Assembly (NCBI GenBank): GCA_008973525.1 | Contig: WACJ01000061.1 | Span: forward strand, 1-64,000 | Direction of reading: 5' to 3' | DNA from: Stenopsyche tienmushanensis | Lineage: Eukaryota; Arthropoda; Insecta; Trichoptera; Stenopsychidae | Length of the DNA stretch: 64,000 nucleotides | In this document: positions 24,443-35,735 of the stretch, piece by piece | How positions within the stretch are numbered: position 1 is the stretch's first letter | How the letters are laid out: each line of letters starts with the position of its first letter | Notes under the pieces: model-generated | Databases searched by the model: none | The model's input: the letters and a program-made list of their open reading frames with translations, nothing else | What the model was told of the DNA's origin: nothing | Made by a program: the position numbers and the translations under genes

Positions 24443-24945
24443 TTTTTTTTTTTAAATCCTTATGACGTCCATCAAAGCACGAATCTTTGATGTGTCATAT
24501 CCGATAACGGATATAGGGTGATCTCCATAGGAGATCTTACTTGGGAGATGATTTAATGTGGTGGTTTCCCGTTGCCTTCCACACGTGGTAAAGTAAGGAT
24601 AGGATTATTTGGAAAGGTAGGAGAGGAGAGAATCTATGAGTGAGTAGCGAAATTATCATTATATATATGTAAATGATAATTTAATTATTGTTGCAAATTC
24701 AATTACTCACTCATGGGCGTCCCTGCACGACTTTATTAATCGCCTCAGAATTTACTTTTTCTAATCCAGGAAATCAGGGTAAACCTGGATCGAGACGATC
24801 GATCAGAAATATTAATATTTCCGATCTCCCAAATTTGTTGGTACGGTGAAAATTTTTTCCACAATCTGGATTTGAACCCGAACCTTTGCAACAAGAGTCC
24901 AGGATCTAAGCCACTATACCAACACTTGGTCAACACCTACAGTTA
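24443..24945 (-). mobile_element. tRNA-derived SINE
   Basis: On the minus strand an A box TGGTATAGTGG (24921-24911) and a B box GGTTCAAATCC (24878-24868) are 32 bases apart, as in an internal RNA polymerase III promoter. The tRNA-like head is followed by a body with TCTCGATCCAGGTTTACC, a palindromic module (24636-24714), GGAAGGCAACGGGAAACCAC (a core often seen in arthropod SINEs) and a GATCTCC-ATA-GGAGATC hairpin. It ends in an 11-base A tract at 24453-24443. No clear target duplication was found. It needs LINE enzymes to move. Confidence 0.7.
24636..24714. repeat. compound inverted repeat within the SINE
   Basis: ATGAGTGAGTA (24636-24646) pairs with TACTCACTCAT (24704-24714). Inside it AATTATCATT (24651-24660) pairs with AATGATAATT (24672-24681). 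This could be a tiny inverted-repeat element inserted in the SINE, or a structural module of the SINE RNA. Confidence 0.7.
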
Positions 24946-27699
24946 GAGATATATGAGTGCAATATAACGATAATTTTGCGTGGCGTGCCCCTGATTACGC
25001 GCTAATAACTTCGTAAATATTTCATATTCCGATTTTTATCTTTTATAGCATACTCTCAATATGTCACACTTTCGAAATACGTGATTTAAAAAAAACGATA
25101 TTTTTGAAAGATGTAAAGGGTTTGCCCCCCCTTAAATCTTTCCAAGATCAAAAATGGACAAAACTACGTATTTAAATCAAAAGAAAAATTCGGCAAACAA
25201 TTCAAAATCAGCGAGTGATTGTAAAGATTCAATACCTATTCAGGTCATTTTTTGGAAAGCAGATTTTATATTTGCGTTTTTAAATTAACCAGGCAATGGG
25301 ATTGTAAATTTGTGACATTTTATCAAGTGAATCCCATTTTAAGCGCCATTAAATAAATATGGGTCAATAAGTCGAAATGTTTATCGCATCAAATAATCTG
25401 TGTTTTCCATTTTTTTTAATGTCTTAAACCTTTTTCATTAAATGTATATATTTTAAGAGAAATATGTTACTTAATTCAATCACATGGATCAATTATCGAA
25501 CTATACATTAAAAGACAAACAAAGTAGGACACAATACGTTCAAACAATTACAAGCGACGTGCTTTTTCAAATAGATTCGACCGTAGTAATTTAATTGTGA
25601 ACACAATACGTTGTGATGACGTATTTGCAAATTTACATGAAGTCTGAAAAATACTAAAAAAAATATATATTTAAAACTCAAAGCCACATTGTATCTTTGA
25701 CTTTGTTAGCACTTAAAGTCTAAAATTTCATGATATGGTGCTTTGAGGTAAATAGTTGTTTGATTTCATCATTTATGCTTGCGTAAGCACTACAATACAC
25801 CAAAGCTTTCCTCTTACAAGATTTTCTCAAATAATTTGCTTTGTACACTAAGTAGAATAGGGTATGGCATCGTGGAGTATTGCATTATATGCGGTTTTGG
25901 TGACGATAGATCACAACCAAGTCTGAGCCACAAATCCTTGTAATACCAAGAAGAACCACTTCTGTCTTGTTTATAGTTCGAATACACATAATAAGGAAAG
26001 GAATTGAAATTATTCGTACGTACAAAGCATGGTATTCCAATTTAGAGAAAGCTTAGCAAATTAATTCGATTGCGTACTTGATCAATCCAATTGAAATAAA
26101 AAATCGCATATATAAATTACATCGATAAATTGTTCCCAGGGGTAATATTACACCATTATGTTGGTTAATTGAATTAATTTATAATCAATAGGTATTCGTT
26201 ATTGAGATTTAAGTTAATAAAATTTAATACTGGATTTGGAGTGTGAAATGGCGGAAAGTTGGCGTGAAAAAAGTTCGATGGTTGAGATACATTACCGTAC
26301 TAATCTATCATCCGATAACTTTTTCTATTTCAAGACTAAATATTGCTCTGAAAGGGAAGTGATTCGATTACGTGTCTATGATGGATGAAAACGTTGCTTG
26401 ACAGTTGAAAAGGGTTCCTGTGAGAGACTCCTAAAAATATTTGGTGAAGTGAAGAAATCGTTAGAATTCGAATACCGAAGAAAGCGAGTGATATTTTGAC
26501 ATTTATAGTCATTTATAAGCTTTGATTATTGCATTCTAAAAATACAAAGAGACCCTCTTCACTCAAGAATAGTACTTCCAAAATTTTTCTTCTATTTCTA
26601 AAATCTGCTTACGCTATCAAATATTTTTTTTTAAAAAACCAAGCATAAATATTTTCAACGTTGAGTAAGGATTGAAATGCATATTTAAATAATGTAGAAT
26701 ATTTGTAATCATTATAATTCAAGGAATTAACCATATTTTTTCAGAGGGCTGCTTGTGGATTTTATCAAACAAAGATGATAATTAGATTCATATATATTAA
26801 ATATTAAATCAATGTAGTTATGAATAATATTTGATATACGCAATGCTCAATTTCTACAGTTTCAATTTAATGCTTGAGATTTAAATCATGAAAATATTAC
26901 ATCCAGGCGACGTTTTATCGCCGAATAAAACTTTGCTAATCCAACCCTTAGAGCTCAACAAAACTTAAACTTTTAAGGTACAATATATAAAATTAGATAA
27001 AGGATTTAATGGTTGAATGACCTTGAAAGATATTTCGATAATGTGACAAGTTCTTAACTTAAAATTAAAATATTGAGCGAAATGGCAATGGATATTAATT
27101 TTAGAGCCTTTTATATAATGATTTCTAAAAAAAATAAAACAATAGCTTTTTGTAAATTCCTCCTCAATTTAACATACAATTGTTTCTATTAACATGGTTT
27201 TGAAATAACATCGGTGTTTAGAGCTGTAACTAAGCTTGCTGCAACAAGTGTGCAATCACAGGAACCAAAATGAGGACAGCCAAAATTGAATTGATAAATT
27301 TGTATGAAATTGTTTTGATATTGGCTTAATTGATGCTGACGTTTATGTTTCCGTAAGAACGCTTATAATATTTTTAAAAAATCTGCCAGATTTGCAGCGA
27401 TAAAAATGAATAGTATACATGGCGAACATAATTTTTTTGAATTTTATCTATTAAATGTATATATATCCAAAATATAATATATTGGTAATATCAACTTTCA
27501 TTTACGATAATATTCTCAAGATTAATATGTGTCTACTTTGAGGCATTTGTAATTAGAAATGAGTCATCATCTAGGCTTTATTCTTCAGTCTAGTATTAGT
27601 TATACAGATAACCTTTCAAGTAGGCCTTAAGACAATTCATCCATTTTCGATCTAGCATTACAAAGAGGATAGACTTTTATTTTATGAGCCTCAGCATTT

Positions 27700-27990
27700 A
27701 ATCTCGTGAGATCTGCTTAATTATTTCTTGTACTCTCCAATTATTGTACGTGCCATTCACGGTAATCGCTCGACGTGCCCAACTTCGACAGTGTTAGGAA
27801 TGATGAACTAATCATTCAATGGATTCTGGATTGAAAAACGGCTCATGTCAAAAATTATTAATCAATTTGGATTATCGCAATGAGAGCGGACAGCCTCCGA
27901 GACCGAGGGGAGGTTCACCCTCAAATTAGCCCATCCCGAATCAGTCCGTTCGAGTTAACACGATCCTAATTCGAACAATGGAAACGGACA
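27700..27990. other. GC-richer intronic block
   Basis: The block stands out from AT-rich surroundings, with CGGTAATCGCTCGACG, GACAGCCTCCGAGACCGAGG and homeodomain-type ATTA sites. No open frame has splice support. It could be an enhancer of the host gene, since intron 1 of developmental ligands often carries such blocks. That is inference only. Confidence 0.25.
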
Positions 27991-28550
27991 GTTTTATTTT
28001 GTAATAAATTGATGTTTATTATCCGAGTCAGGTTGATGTTATCATTTGTTATATTTAGATCCAATTCCCTTCCGGAAAATTTACAATTTTAATGGGAAGC
28101 GCGGGCCGTTCGGGAAGATAATGACTAAATTTTTTATGAGCTGCGACGTAATCCATTCATTCTTGCGAACTCCGGGGAACAAGTTTTTTGAGTGTCGCTT
28201 TGACATTTTCATGGTTCATTTTATCGAATTCAGACGAACATATTTCTGCCCGATTCGATTAACATCCATCCAAAAAAGAGACATTGTCTTTTTCGGAACG
28301 CACAACAATTTAAATTGGACCTTTTAGATGGTGTATCAGAATTAGACCCCTTTGCACCAAATTTATTTGCTTCAAGGGAGCGAAAAAAAGTCAAATTTGG
28401 TTGCAATATTTATGTTTATGTAATTCATATTATTAAAGTCGTCAAAGGAATTAATATTTTTTTAAACAAAGTGCATTGCACATTATTGCACAAAACAGTA
28501 TTAATACAAAACGTATGTTTTTAGACGTCTTGATTTAATATGATTACATT

Positions 28551-28579
28551 TTTATGGCACGATACTATCGTGCCATAAA
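28551..28579. repeat. 29-bp near-palindrome
   Basis: TTTATGGCACGAT and ATCGTGCCATAAA are perfect 13-base complements around a 3-base loop ACT. No transposon context was seen. Confidence 0.8.
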
Positions 28580-29389
28580 TTGCAATATTCTTTGATTTAT
28601 TGTAATAATTAAAACGGAATGTTTTTTAATCATTTTTATTTTATGGGATTTTTCCAACACATAAACAAGGACACTATTAGAAGACTTCCCATAGAGGAAA
28701 GATATCATTTTCATGATGAATGCTGGATAAACAATCTTAAACACCGTATCAAAAGTGTATCCCAAATGGGCCTCTATCGTCAAAAGAGACAAATTTTTGA
28801 GGATCAAATTCAACGATATGTACACTTGTATGTACACAAATTAACTAAATTGCAACTATCATATGAAACAACTTAAAAATTGAATACTACCCTTATTAAC
28901 TTAAATGCCTCTCAAATATTCAAAGTCTGTATTGTCCTTTAAATTACTGTAACTTGTCACCCCCGCCATGAACTAAATATTGGCAATATTTCCCTCATCG
29001 TTTGATTATTATAACCACATAACATAAAACAAGAACCATAAAATATATATTGTAGTAGTTTTTCTTTAAATGTATTTTTTATATATTATTAAATTGATGT
29101 AGGAGATGCTATAGATTTCCTATGAACTACTGTTAGATAGCTTCGTCTATTTGCTTCAAATATAATTTACGAAGTAATGAAAAGCCAATATTCGATTAAA
29201 ACTGAATCATCTTTTCTTAATGGAGTATTAATGAAAACATTTAGGTCATGGTTTCCCTATTAATTCATACATTAATTTTAAAAAATTTTAAGCGTAAAAA
29301 TGGCAATTTTTTTAAAATTTCATTTTCGTCAAGAGTTAATATGGTAAATAAAACATAATTTAACATTTTAATCAAGGATATTTTTTCCT

Positions 29390-29885
29390 CCATTATCTAC
29401 AATTTCTCACCATCTTACGGGTGGCTTTTTAATTCCATTGCTGTAGAAAGACAATGAAAAGAAAACTGAAAATCCATTTTGCACATTCTGTTTAGAATTT
29501 AACTTTTTCCCTAGTAAATTTATAAGGCACAAAATAAGTGAAAATCACTTGGGGCAAAATCCAGGGAGTAAGCAGGATACAGCAAAAGCTCCCAATGATC
29601 TTCTTTTTCACTAATAGCGGGAGTGTTTTAATAAATTCTAGCTTTATGATATTATAAACATCTGCATTAATGGTTTGATTTGGTTCTAAATAGTTCATAA
29701 AAGTTTCATTTTAGGCTATAAAGATACATTTGCTGTTGGAATTGGCTACTTATATTTATCTGTCTTCTATCTTTTTCTTGTGACGTTATGATAAAAAATC
29801 CATTTTTCATCACCTGTTATCAAAAAATCGCGATAAAAGGGAAGTGCACTTCGTAAGGGCGTCCGATGCTTATGAAAATTGGTGA
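29390..29885 (-). pseudogene. mariner transposase relic with catalytic segment deleted
   Basis: From 29885 downward: RSALPFYRDFLITGDEKWIF, YHNVTRKR (first catalytic Asp in TGDEKW), several stops, then LEPNQTINADVY. After SEKEDHWELLLYPAYSLDFA comes PSDFHLFCAL (third catalytic Asp present), then GKKLNSKQNVQNGF and SNGIKKPPVRW, and finally EIVDNGGKNI. The order and spacing are those of a mariner transposase, but the HDNARPH segment with the second Asp is missing between the QTINADVY and LYPAYS blocks. It lies in intron 1 on the same strand as the host gene. No terminal repeats were recognised. Confidence 0.85.
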
Positions 29886-30689
29886 CAGACTAACATTAAT
29901 CAATTGACGACAAATTACGACAGATTAGAAATCTAATGTTAAATTGTATTTTATTTAGACTATATTTAAATTTCCCCAATATGCGTACGAACTTTTGAGC
30001 TGACTTGATAGATCGCCAATCAATACAGACAAAGGTCTTGTAGCAAAAATGTGAAAATTTATAAATGCCTAATTGATATTTTTCGTGACTTAGCTGGTCT
30101 AATATTTTCAGTTTTTCATTTTTGATTCAAAATAAAAACCAATTTAGATTTTAAATAGTTAAATGGCAAAATTGTTCGCATAAGCCAATTTACTTTTATA
30201 GCTAAAAATTTATAACTGTTTGTCTTTCATGCAATACTCCACTTTTCACGTTCACGGAAAGATTTTATGAGAAACATACAATATATTGATTTTCCTACAT
30301 TGATATACATCTATCTCAACACTGTACATTTCATGAGGTTACTTGGGCTCCTGGAACTTTCATTTATTTTAAAAATGTATGAAAGCAACTATGTCGTTAG
30401 ATAGTAACTAATGGCGGAAGCATGCTATGGCTTACAAGCTGTGTCATCGAATATTATATAGTTTTAATAATAAATATTATATTAACTAAACTCCCAAAAT
30501 TTTTCATAAATACAACTGATATTTGCATGAGTGTTTTGAGGTATTCGTACTTGTAAAGCAAATTTTTTTTAATGTATTTTGATGAATGTTATTCTCAATA
30601 TGTTCGTTTTTAATTGTTTTAATCCAATGTGAATTGTAGCTTAATGACATGCTAAATCTCAGTTTCTATCCAGCTTTGTATCTTTTTTT

Positions 30690-30953
30690 TAGGAGATTCC
30701 TATGGAAATATACGCTATCGACAATTGTGGATGGATGAAATAAAATTTGAATTTTTTTGCTCAAAGAGACGAGCTATTGTTCGTCGAACAAAATTGGAAC
30801 GTGCTTCAGAAGTGTGTACAGTTTCTACAATCAAACATGGATGTAGAAATTTTATAATGTGGGATTGTTTTGTTAATAAGAAGACTAGAATTTGGAGGAT
30901 TCGATAAATATTGAGGGAAAATTAAATAAAGAGGATTACTTGAAAATGTAAGT
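30690..30953 (+). pseudogene. Tc1-like transposase fragment
   Basis: The frame LWMDEIKFEFFCSKRRAIVR, RTKLERASEVCTVSTIKHGC, RNFIMWDCFVNK matches the Tc1 block W..SDE.KFE.FGSKRR.FVRR..GER....PTVKHGGG..MVWGCF. The first catalytic Asp (MDE) is kept, but the glycines of KHGGG are lost. After a frameshift near 30905 the text INIEGKLNKEDYLKM and a stop continues the family line (IEG.LN...Y). The second and third catalytic Asp regions are absent, as is the N-terminal paired-like domain. Confidence 0.85.
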
Positions 30954-31638
30954 AGTACCTTCAGATCTTCGAATATTATGACAAAATTTCATATTTCAAC
31001 AGAAAAATGGCTTAATAACAGACTTTAAATCTTTATAATATTTTTTTTAAATTTAAAAAACGGCTTGGTATTTAAAAAAAATCTCAAGGATTGGCTCTCA
31101 CAATCCTTGGGTTTCGTTATCTTCAATCGAGCTATTTTGATATGAGATCGATCGAAAATCGAAAAATCATTTGTGTACTTGTGCCAATATGTTTAAGAAC
31201 TACTTTCAATAATAGTGAAGACACACATCATGTGATTTTTTAATTGAATTATTAAAAATATATGTATAATACATGCTAATGGTGAAAATTTGAATTCCAT
31301 GTATTTTTTGAAATACAAATTTATGGTTGTTTTTACCGATTTCTTCGCGAAGTATAAGCGTTTCCAAACTTATTGTCGATAGTGTAGATGGCATATTTGA
31401 GCCAATCTTAAATTGAATCATTATTTTATGCTTTAAATCTGATTTATTCATTCAAAATATCTCGTTAGCACTCCATTAAATTCTGCTGAAAGTGCTGAAT
31501 TCCTACCTTACGTGTTATTACAAGTCCGACATTGAATTCTCGCGAGGGTCATAGCTCGAAACCGTATGTTAGTGGACACGAGTTCGAACCCATTCATTAC
31601 GAAAATTAAGATTTATGTGTGGTGGACGTGGGGCTTAC

Positions 31639-31794
31639 CTTGTGTTCGTTGGGGATGAAGACCCCATGGAAGGCGATCGCCGCCCTCCGGAGCCTCTCTT
31701 CCAGCGTGGAGGTCTCTTTGCATCCCCCAGCAGTGGATGATCCCAAGCACCCACAGATCAACAGACACAGCAAGACGTTCGTGAACGTCTCCAT
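31639..31794 (-). CDS. vn: exon 1 of vein/neuregulin-like secreted ligand gene (signal peptide)
   Basis: The ATG at 31794 sits in ACCAAAATGG, a strong start context. An in-frame ATG at 31845 (context TAGTATGA) is weaker and would put 17 basic residues before the signal peptide. METFTNVLLCLLICGCLGSS then TAG is a clear secretion signal with cleavage expected near TAG-G. It is followed by GCKETSTLEERLRRAAIAFH and GVFIPNEHK. The exon ends CACAAG before GTAAGCC (donor at 31638) after exactly 52 codons, phase 0. The segment LEERLRRAAIAFHGVF parallels the helix-plus-strand V..A.K..VVVEGKV that opens the mature neuregulin N-terminal region. Neuregulins and fly Vein are secreted activators of EGF-receptor kinases. 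Alternatively this could be another small secreted protein. Confidence 0.65.
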
Positions 31795-32054
31795 TTTGGT
31801 GATTTTTGAACACGTCCGCTGCCCGCGAACCCTCTTATTCTTCATACTATTTTATGGATCGTCTCACTCTTCCAACATTTCACGCCACTTTTCCACATTT
31901 TTTTTCGGCACACATACGCGAAAATTTCTCACGCCGAGCGCAAAACGTTTACGGAATAAGCAAAAAATATATTTACAGTTGTCCAGTCGTACTTTTATTT
32001 CACGAGCGTATCTAACCTCGTATCATATTGAATACACCACTTCAACACTTTATA
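31795..32054 (-). promoter_or_regulatory. probable promoter and 5' untranslated region of the vein-like gene
   Basis: On the minus strand TATAAAG occurs at 32054-32048. About 25 bases downstream is TTCAATA, an initiator-like site with its A at 32029. From there to the start codon the sequence (about 235 bases) is moderately GC-rich and contains only one upstream ATG, which is in frame. The promoter call rests on position and motifs only. Confidence 0.3.
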
Positions 32055-32535
32055 CCAGAAGATTTTCCTGAAACAAGAAAAAATCGATCAATATTTTGTA
32101 CGCATAATGAAGCATTAAAAATAAGAAATGGACACTACAAAAAACAACGAAAAAATGTTATATCAGACTTCCGCTCATACAATATATCAAATGCGCAGCA
32201 GCTATTACGAATAGGGGTTAAAATGTCTGAAATCCCGCCCCCTTCAATCTACATAATTTATTTCCCAAGTCAAAAAAATTTAACCACTAAGCTGCTAAGC
32301 TTTGAGTGCTGAATTTTATTGAGATAATTAGATTTTGGGGAGTGCTTCTATTTTAGGAACATATGTAATGTATTGAAGTCACTGTCGAAATAAGATCAAA
32401 TGAAACGATAACACAATGAGATATTGAATAATGTTATTTTGGCTTATTGAATTTTAATCGTCGAAATAATTTGCATCGCTTTTTGAAAATAGGGCTTGAA
32501 AGTTGCTTAAATTAATAGTTATCAACTTCATTAAT

Positions 32536-32563
32536 GAAATCCACCAAGTCAAGTGTTACCAAT
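32536..32563 (+). repeat. short dispersed repeat (partner at 63613)
   Basis: This 28-base stretch with CAAGTGTTAC differs from 63613-63640 at five positions, all transitions. That is the pattern expected of diverged copies of one source. Confidence 0.35.
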
Positions 32564-32662
32564 TTAAACGCGCAATCACAAAAAAATAAATTCTAATTAT
32601 TTTTGTATTGAACAATTATAAAATATACTAGAATGTATCGTTTTGAATTTTTTTTTTTTTGA

Positions 32663-32686
32663 TTAAGGGACGTTTCTGCCTTGTTG
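32663..32686 (+). repeat. short dispersed repeat, copy 2 (partner at 5984)
   Basis: TTAAGGGACGTTTCTGCCTT and GTTG; see 5984-6007. A T tract precedes it. Confidence 0.35.
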
Positions 32687-35656
32687 AGCCTAATAGTGAT
32701 CGACCTTTTAAACATTTTTTTAATGAAAAATGTATATATGTATAATTTATTTTGTAATTCTAAATAGATCCATGGTTATTGTGTGCCATAAAAATGCAAT
32801 TATAAGCTGTTGAAGGGCATACAAAATTAATGGTTCGATATCTATTATATTACAGATTTAATGTGCGTCGACACGTGGTAAAAGTATCACATTAATATCG
32901 TTTAATCGCCTTGGCAATTGCCATAAATATCAGAAAACGCCTCTCCTCTAGAATGAAAGATAGAAAAAAAGCACCATTAGATAATTACAGCTGAAAAGAT
33001 ACGACTGCTCGGATGAAATTTTCCCGCCGGGGGTTTTATTAGACTTTTACTACTTCGTTGTAAAACGTCCAGAATTTAAATTATGCACTGGAATGAAGCA
33101 ATATTTGGATATTCGCGGACGAATTCGAATTGGATTTAATTAAATACTCCGGATTCCGCGTTCAGCCGAAGAGTGAAGGTGGCATTGAATAGGTTGCTGA
33201 ATGTATGTAATGCACATGATGTCGGGAAGATAATTAATTTGAGAATTCGGATAACGTTTTCGCCTCTTTGATGCTGAAGTATTCGTCCACTTTTGCTTGG
33301 TTCTCTTTTCTTCAATTTTAAAGGAAAGTTGTCTTCGAACAAGGCTTACTTTATGGTTGAGCTGTTTGAAAAATCCGACAGTGGAATGACACCAATGCTT
33401 TATTACAATTCTTCCAAATTAAATTCGTTCAAAACTTACCTCAGGGTACTTCGAGCCCCAATTTATTTCTCTTGAATTTGATTTTATTATAGAAATATGA
33501 TCTAATTATACTAAAATGAAATATTTTTTCAGATTATTTACATAGCAAATTAAATATTTAGTTAAAAAAATACCGGTTTAATTTTAGATTTAAAGTTCAT
33601 TACGTTCTTATGATTTTTATATTCTACAGCTTTTTAAAATTGTTCAATGAGACCTCTCAATCTGACAATAAAGTTCTTATTTTACAATCTTCCACCCCTG
33701 ATAAATGCCAATACCAAGGATATGAAAAACATATAATGTAACTTTTGAATGTTATTGCAGTATAGATTTTCATTATCATAGTTCTATCATCAAATTAATT
33801 ACAATATTCTATTAGGAATACTGTTCAATTTAGATCGGATAATTCAAAGTTTCTTATATATTGCAGATAAAACAACAGAAAAAACTAGATGAAGCCGAGT
33901 TCAGGGGGTTGAAATGGGTGTATCTTTCTAGATAACTGCTGTTTTTTACGATCAAAATTATCATAAAATAACCATTCAACCTAATGAAGAAATGGATGAG
34001 GTTTCTATTATGATAACAAAGAATTTCAAATATTTATTCCCTGTTCATTGATGGTCGTAGATAATACAACATCTATTCTGTTCATCATGCCAATATATTT
34101 CAAATAGTTCTATATTGTGGTTTATGAAGTTCCAAGTGTTCGTTCTAACTATTATCATTCAATACCATTCAATGAATTCTTGTGCCATTTTGTCATTCAA
34201 TACCTCCATAATAACTCTACAACTTTCTCAACATCTTAATATAAAAGCTGACAAAAGAGACTTAGTTTATTCTAACTTAAAGAATATCTCAACCAAAAGA
34301 TAGATCTTCAAAGATAAATCCCTCATCCAGTAAGAATTAGTAGTTATAAAAGTAATAGGAGATGAATAATATATTTTTAAATTGAGCAAATATTTATTTT
34401 TGTTACTCTTATGAGCATTAAGTCTTACCATTAAAGTGATAAAAACAAGCCCCATCGTAAGTCAAAGGGTGAAGTTATATAATTCTTCTATAGTTTTCAA
34501 ACAAGCACACAAGATAACCCTATTTTAAAAGTTTTTTCATCGTTTAAATATAATCTCTTTTATACTCATTCCGATCAGTATAACACAAACATTAATGCAA
34601 TTATCAGCGATCATACTGATCAGTAAGTATTAACTATACTATCAACAAAAATACAAATATTTTAACACTTCTGTTAGAGCAATGGATTCGTTCGTTTATA
34701 TTTAATGTAGAATATGAAAAGGATTCAAGTAAGCTGTATTCATATAATTTACATGTTTGATCTGTTAAATATTAATTCACGTGCAAAAATTTTGCTTCAT
34801 ACGTTATTGTGGCTGCGAAACATTTGATTAAGAACCGATCAATTAATTAAAAGCCCAATTACTGACATAAAAAGGAAAGCCTTCCCAAATCCCGGATCAA
34901 ATATGTCCGCCGTACATTTATTCGATTAATTCAACAACAATACATCAATGCGCGGCGCGTTTAAAAGGATGTATTAATTATACAAATGTACCAGATTAAT
35001 CCCACGGTGTTGATTTTCTTTTCGGGGTAATATTTCGATCTGGGGAATACACATAAAGGATTTGGCCCGAATTCTGCAGATTATCCTTCGCTTCGTTGGA
35101 TCAGATTTTTATTTCCTCTGGATTAGGAAGAAACAATACGCTTTTATTACTATCACGCCTCAATGCCACTGAAATATTGGCCTCGGGGTTGCGTAATACA
35201 TATTTCAGTCCGGGATCGAATAAAGAGCTATCCTTTTCAAAAACTAATCTGGCCTCATCTTGTCAATACTTTGATCCGAGAATCTGACGTTTGGATCCTT
35301 GTTAGATAAACGTAAGGAGGGAAGAACAAATAGGCACAAATTTTGGCAAGCAGCGTAGCCATTTTGAAGAACGAGGCATTTATACGAAATGATTATACGG
35401 CATCCGAAGATGAGAGCTGTAGCAATTTGTACAGGAGATATATTTTATTTGATATATTCATCTCAGCACATAAATATTGCATTATATTCAAAAGGGTGAA
35501 TTTAAATTTCAAAAATTATCTTGCTTCGACTTATTTTAGGTTTGAGCATTTTTGGTAAGATTGTATTTCGAGATTGACAAAACGTTTATTAAATAAATAA
35601 TTATTAATGTCATTGGATCTGCAGATAGTTCTGCGATTAAGCGGTCAGACTAGTAT

Positions 35657-35735
35657 TGTAAAACCTCGATTATCAGGATTAATTCGGGATGAAAGAAGTC
35701 CAAATAACGAAAATCCGGATAATCGAAAATAATCA
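35657..35735 (+). repeat. pogo/Tigger-like terminal sequence
   Basis: TAAAACCTCGATTATCAGGA and, about 50 bases on, ATCCGGATAATCGAAAAT resemble in inverted fashion the ACCTCGATTATCCGG ends of pogo-family elements. The two halves form an imperfect inverted repeat, so this may be a very short non-autonomous copy. Confidence 0.45.

Larger units (their letters stand above)
23740..25064 (-). mobile_element. Mutator-like element, copy B, interrupted by a SINE
   Basis: This is the longer copy of the repeat seen at 19781-20264, in opposite orientation. Its coding part continues past the end of copy A down to about 23760. A tRNA-derived SINE (24945-24443) sits inside. On its far side about 120 bases of element sequence, including tandem GTTGCTCGAA units, precede AAAGGAACGAAAGG. 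With copy A it forms an imperfect inverted repeat of about 480 bp arms separated by 3.7 kb. Confidence 0.65.
19019..31638 (-). other. intron 1 of the vein-like gene (about 12.6 kb)
   Basis: The intron runs from donor GTAAGC at 31638 to acceptor TTTTCAG at 19019. It holds two inverted Mutator-like copies, a SINE, a mariner fragment, a Tc1 fragment and several strong hairpins. Between these, long AT-rich stretches (20265-23388, 25065-27700, 28900-29390) carry only chance ORFs. The ORFs at 28046-28327 and 28619-28876 resemble nothing I know. Confidence 0.5.
32055..35656. other. no recognised gene
   Basis: AT-rich upstream region of the minus-strand gene. The patch 32940-33300 is slightly GC-richer and contains homeodomain-type ATTA/TAAT sites. 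Short ORFs at 33136-33475 and 34115-34455 overlap on both strands and look random. Confidence 0.4.

Noticed and set aside
24860..24935. Functional tRNA gene on the minus strand
   Set aside because: Both boxes are present, but the sequence continues into a SINE body with an A tail and the acceptor stem does not close.
28619..28876. 85-codon plus-strand ORF overlapping a 90-codon minus ORF
   Set aside because: Overlapping frames on both strands with no recognisable family; intronic AT-rich chance ORFs.
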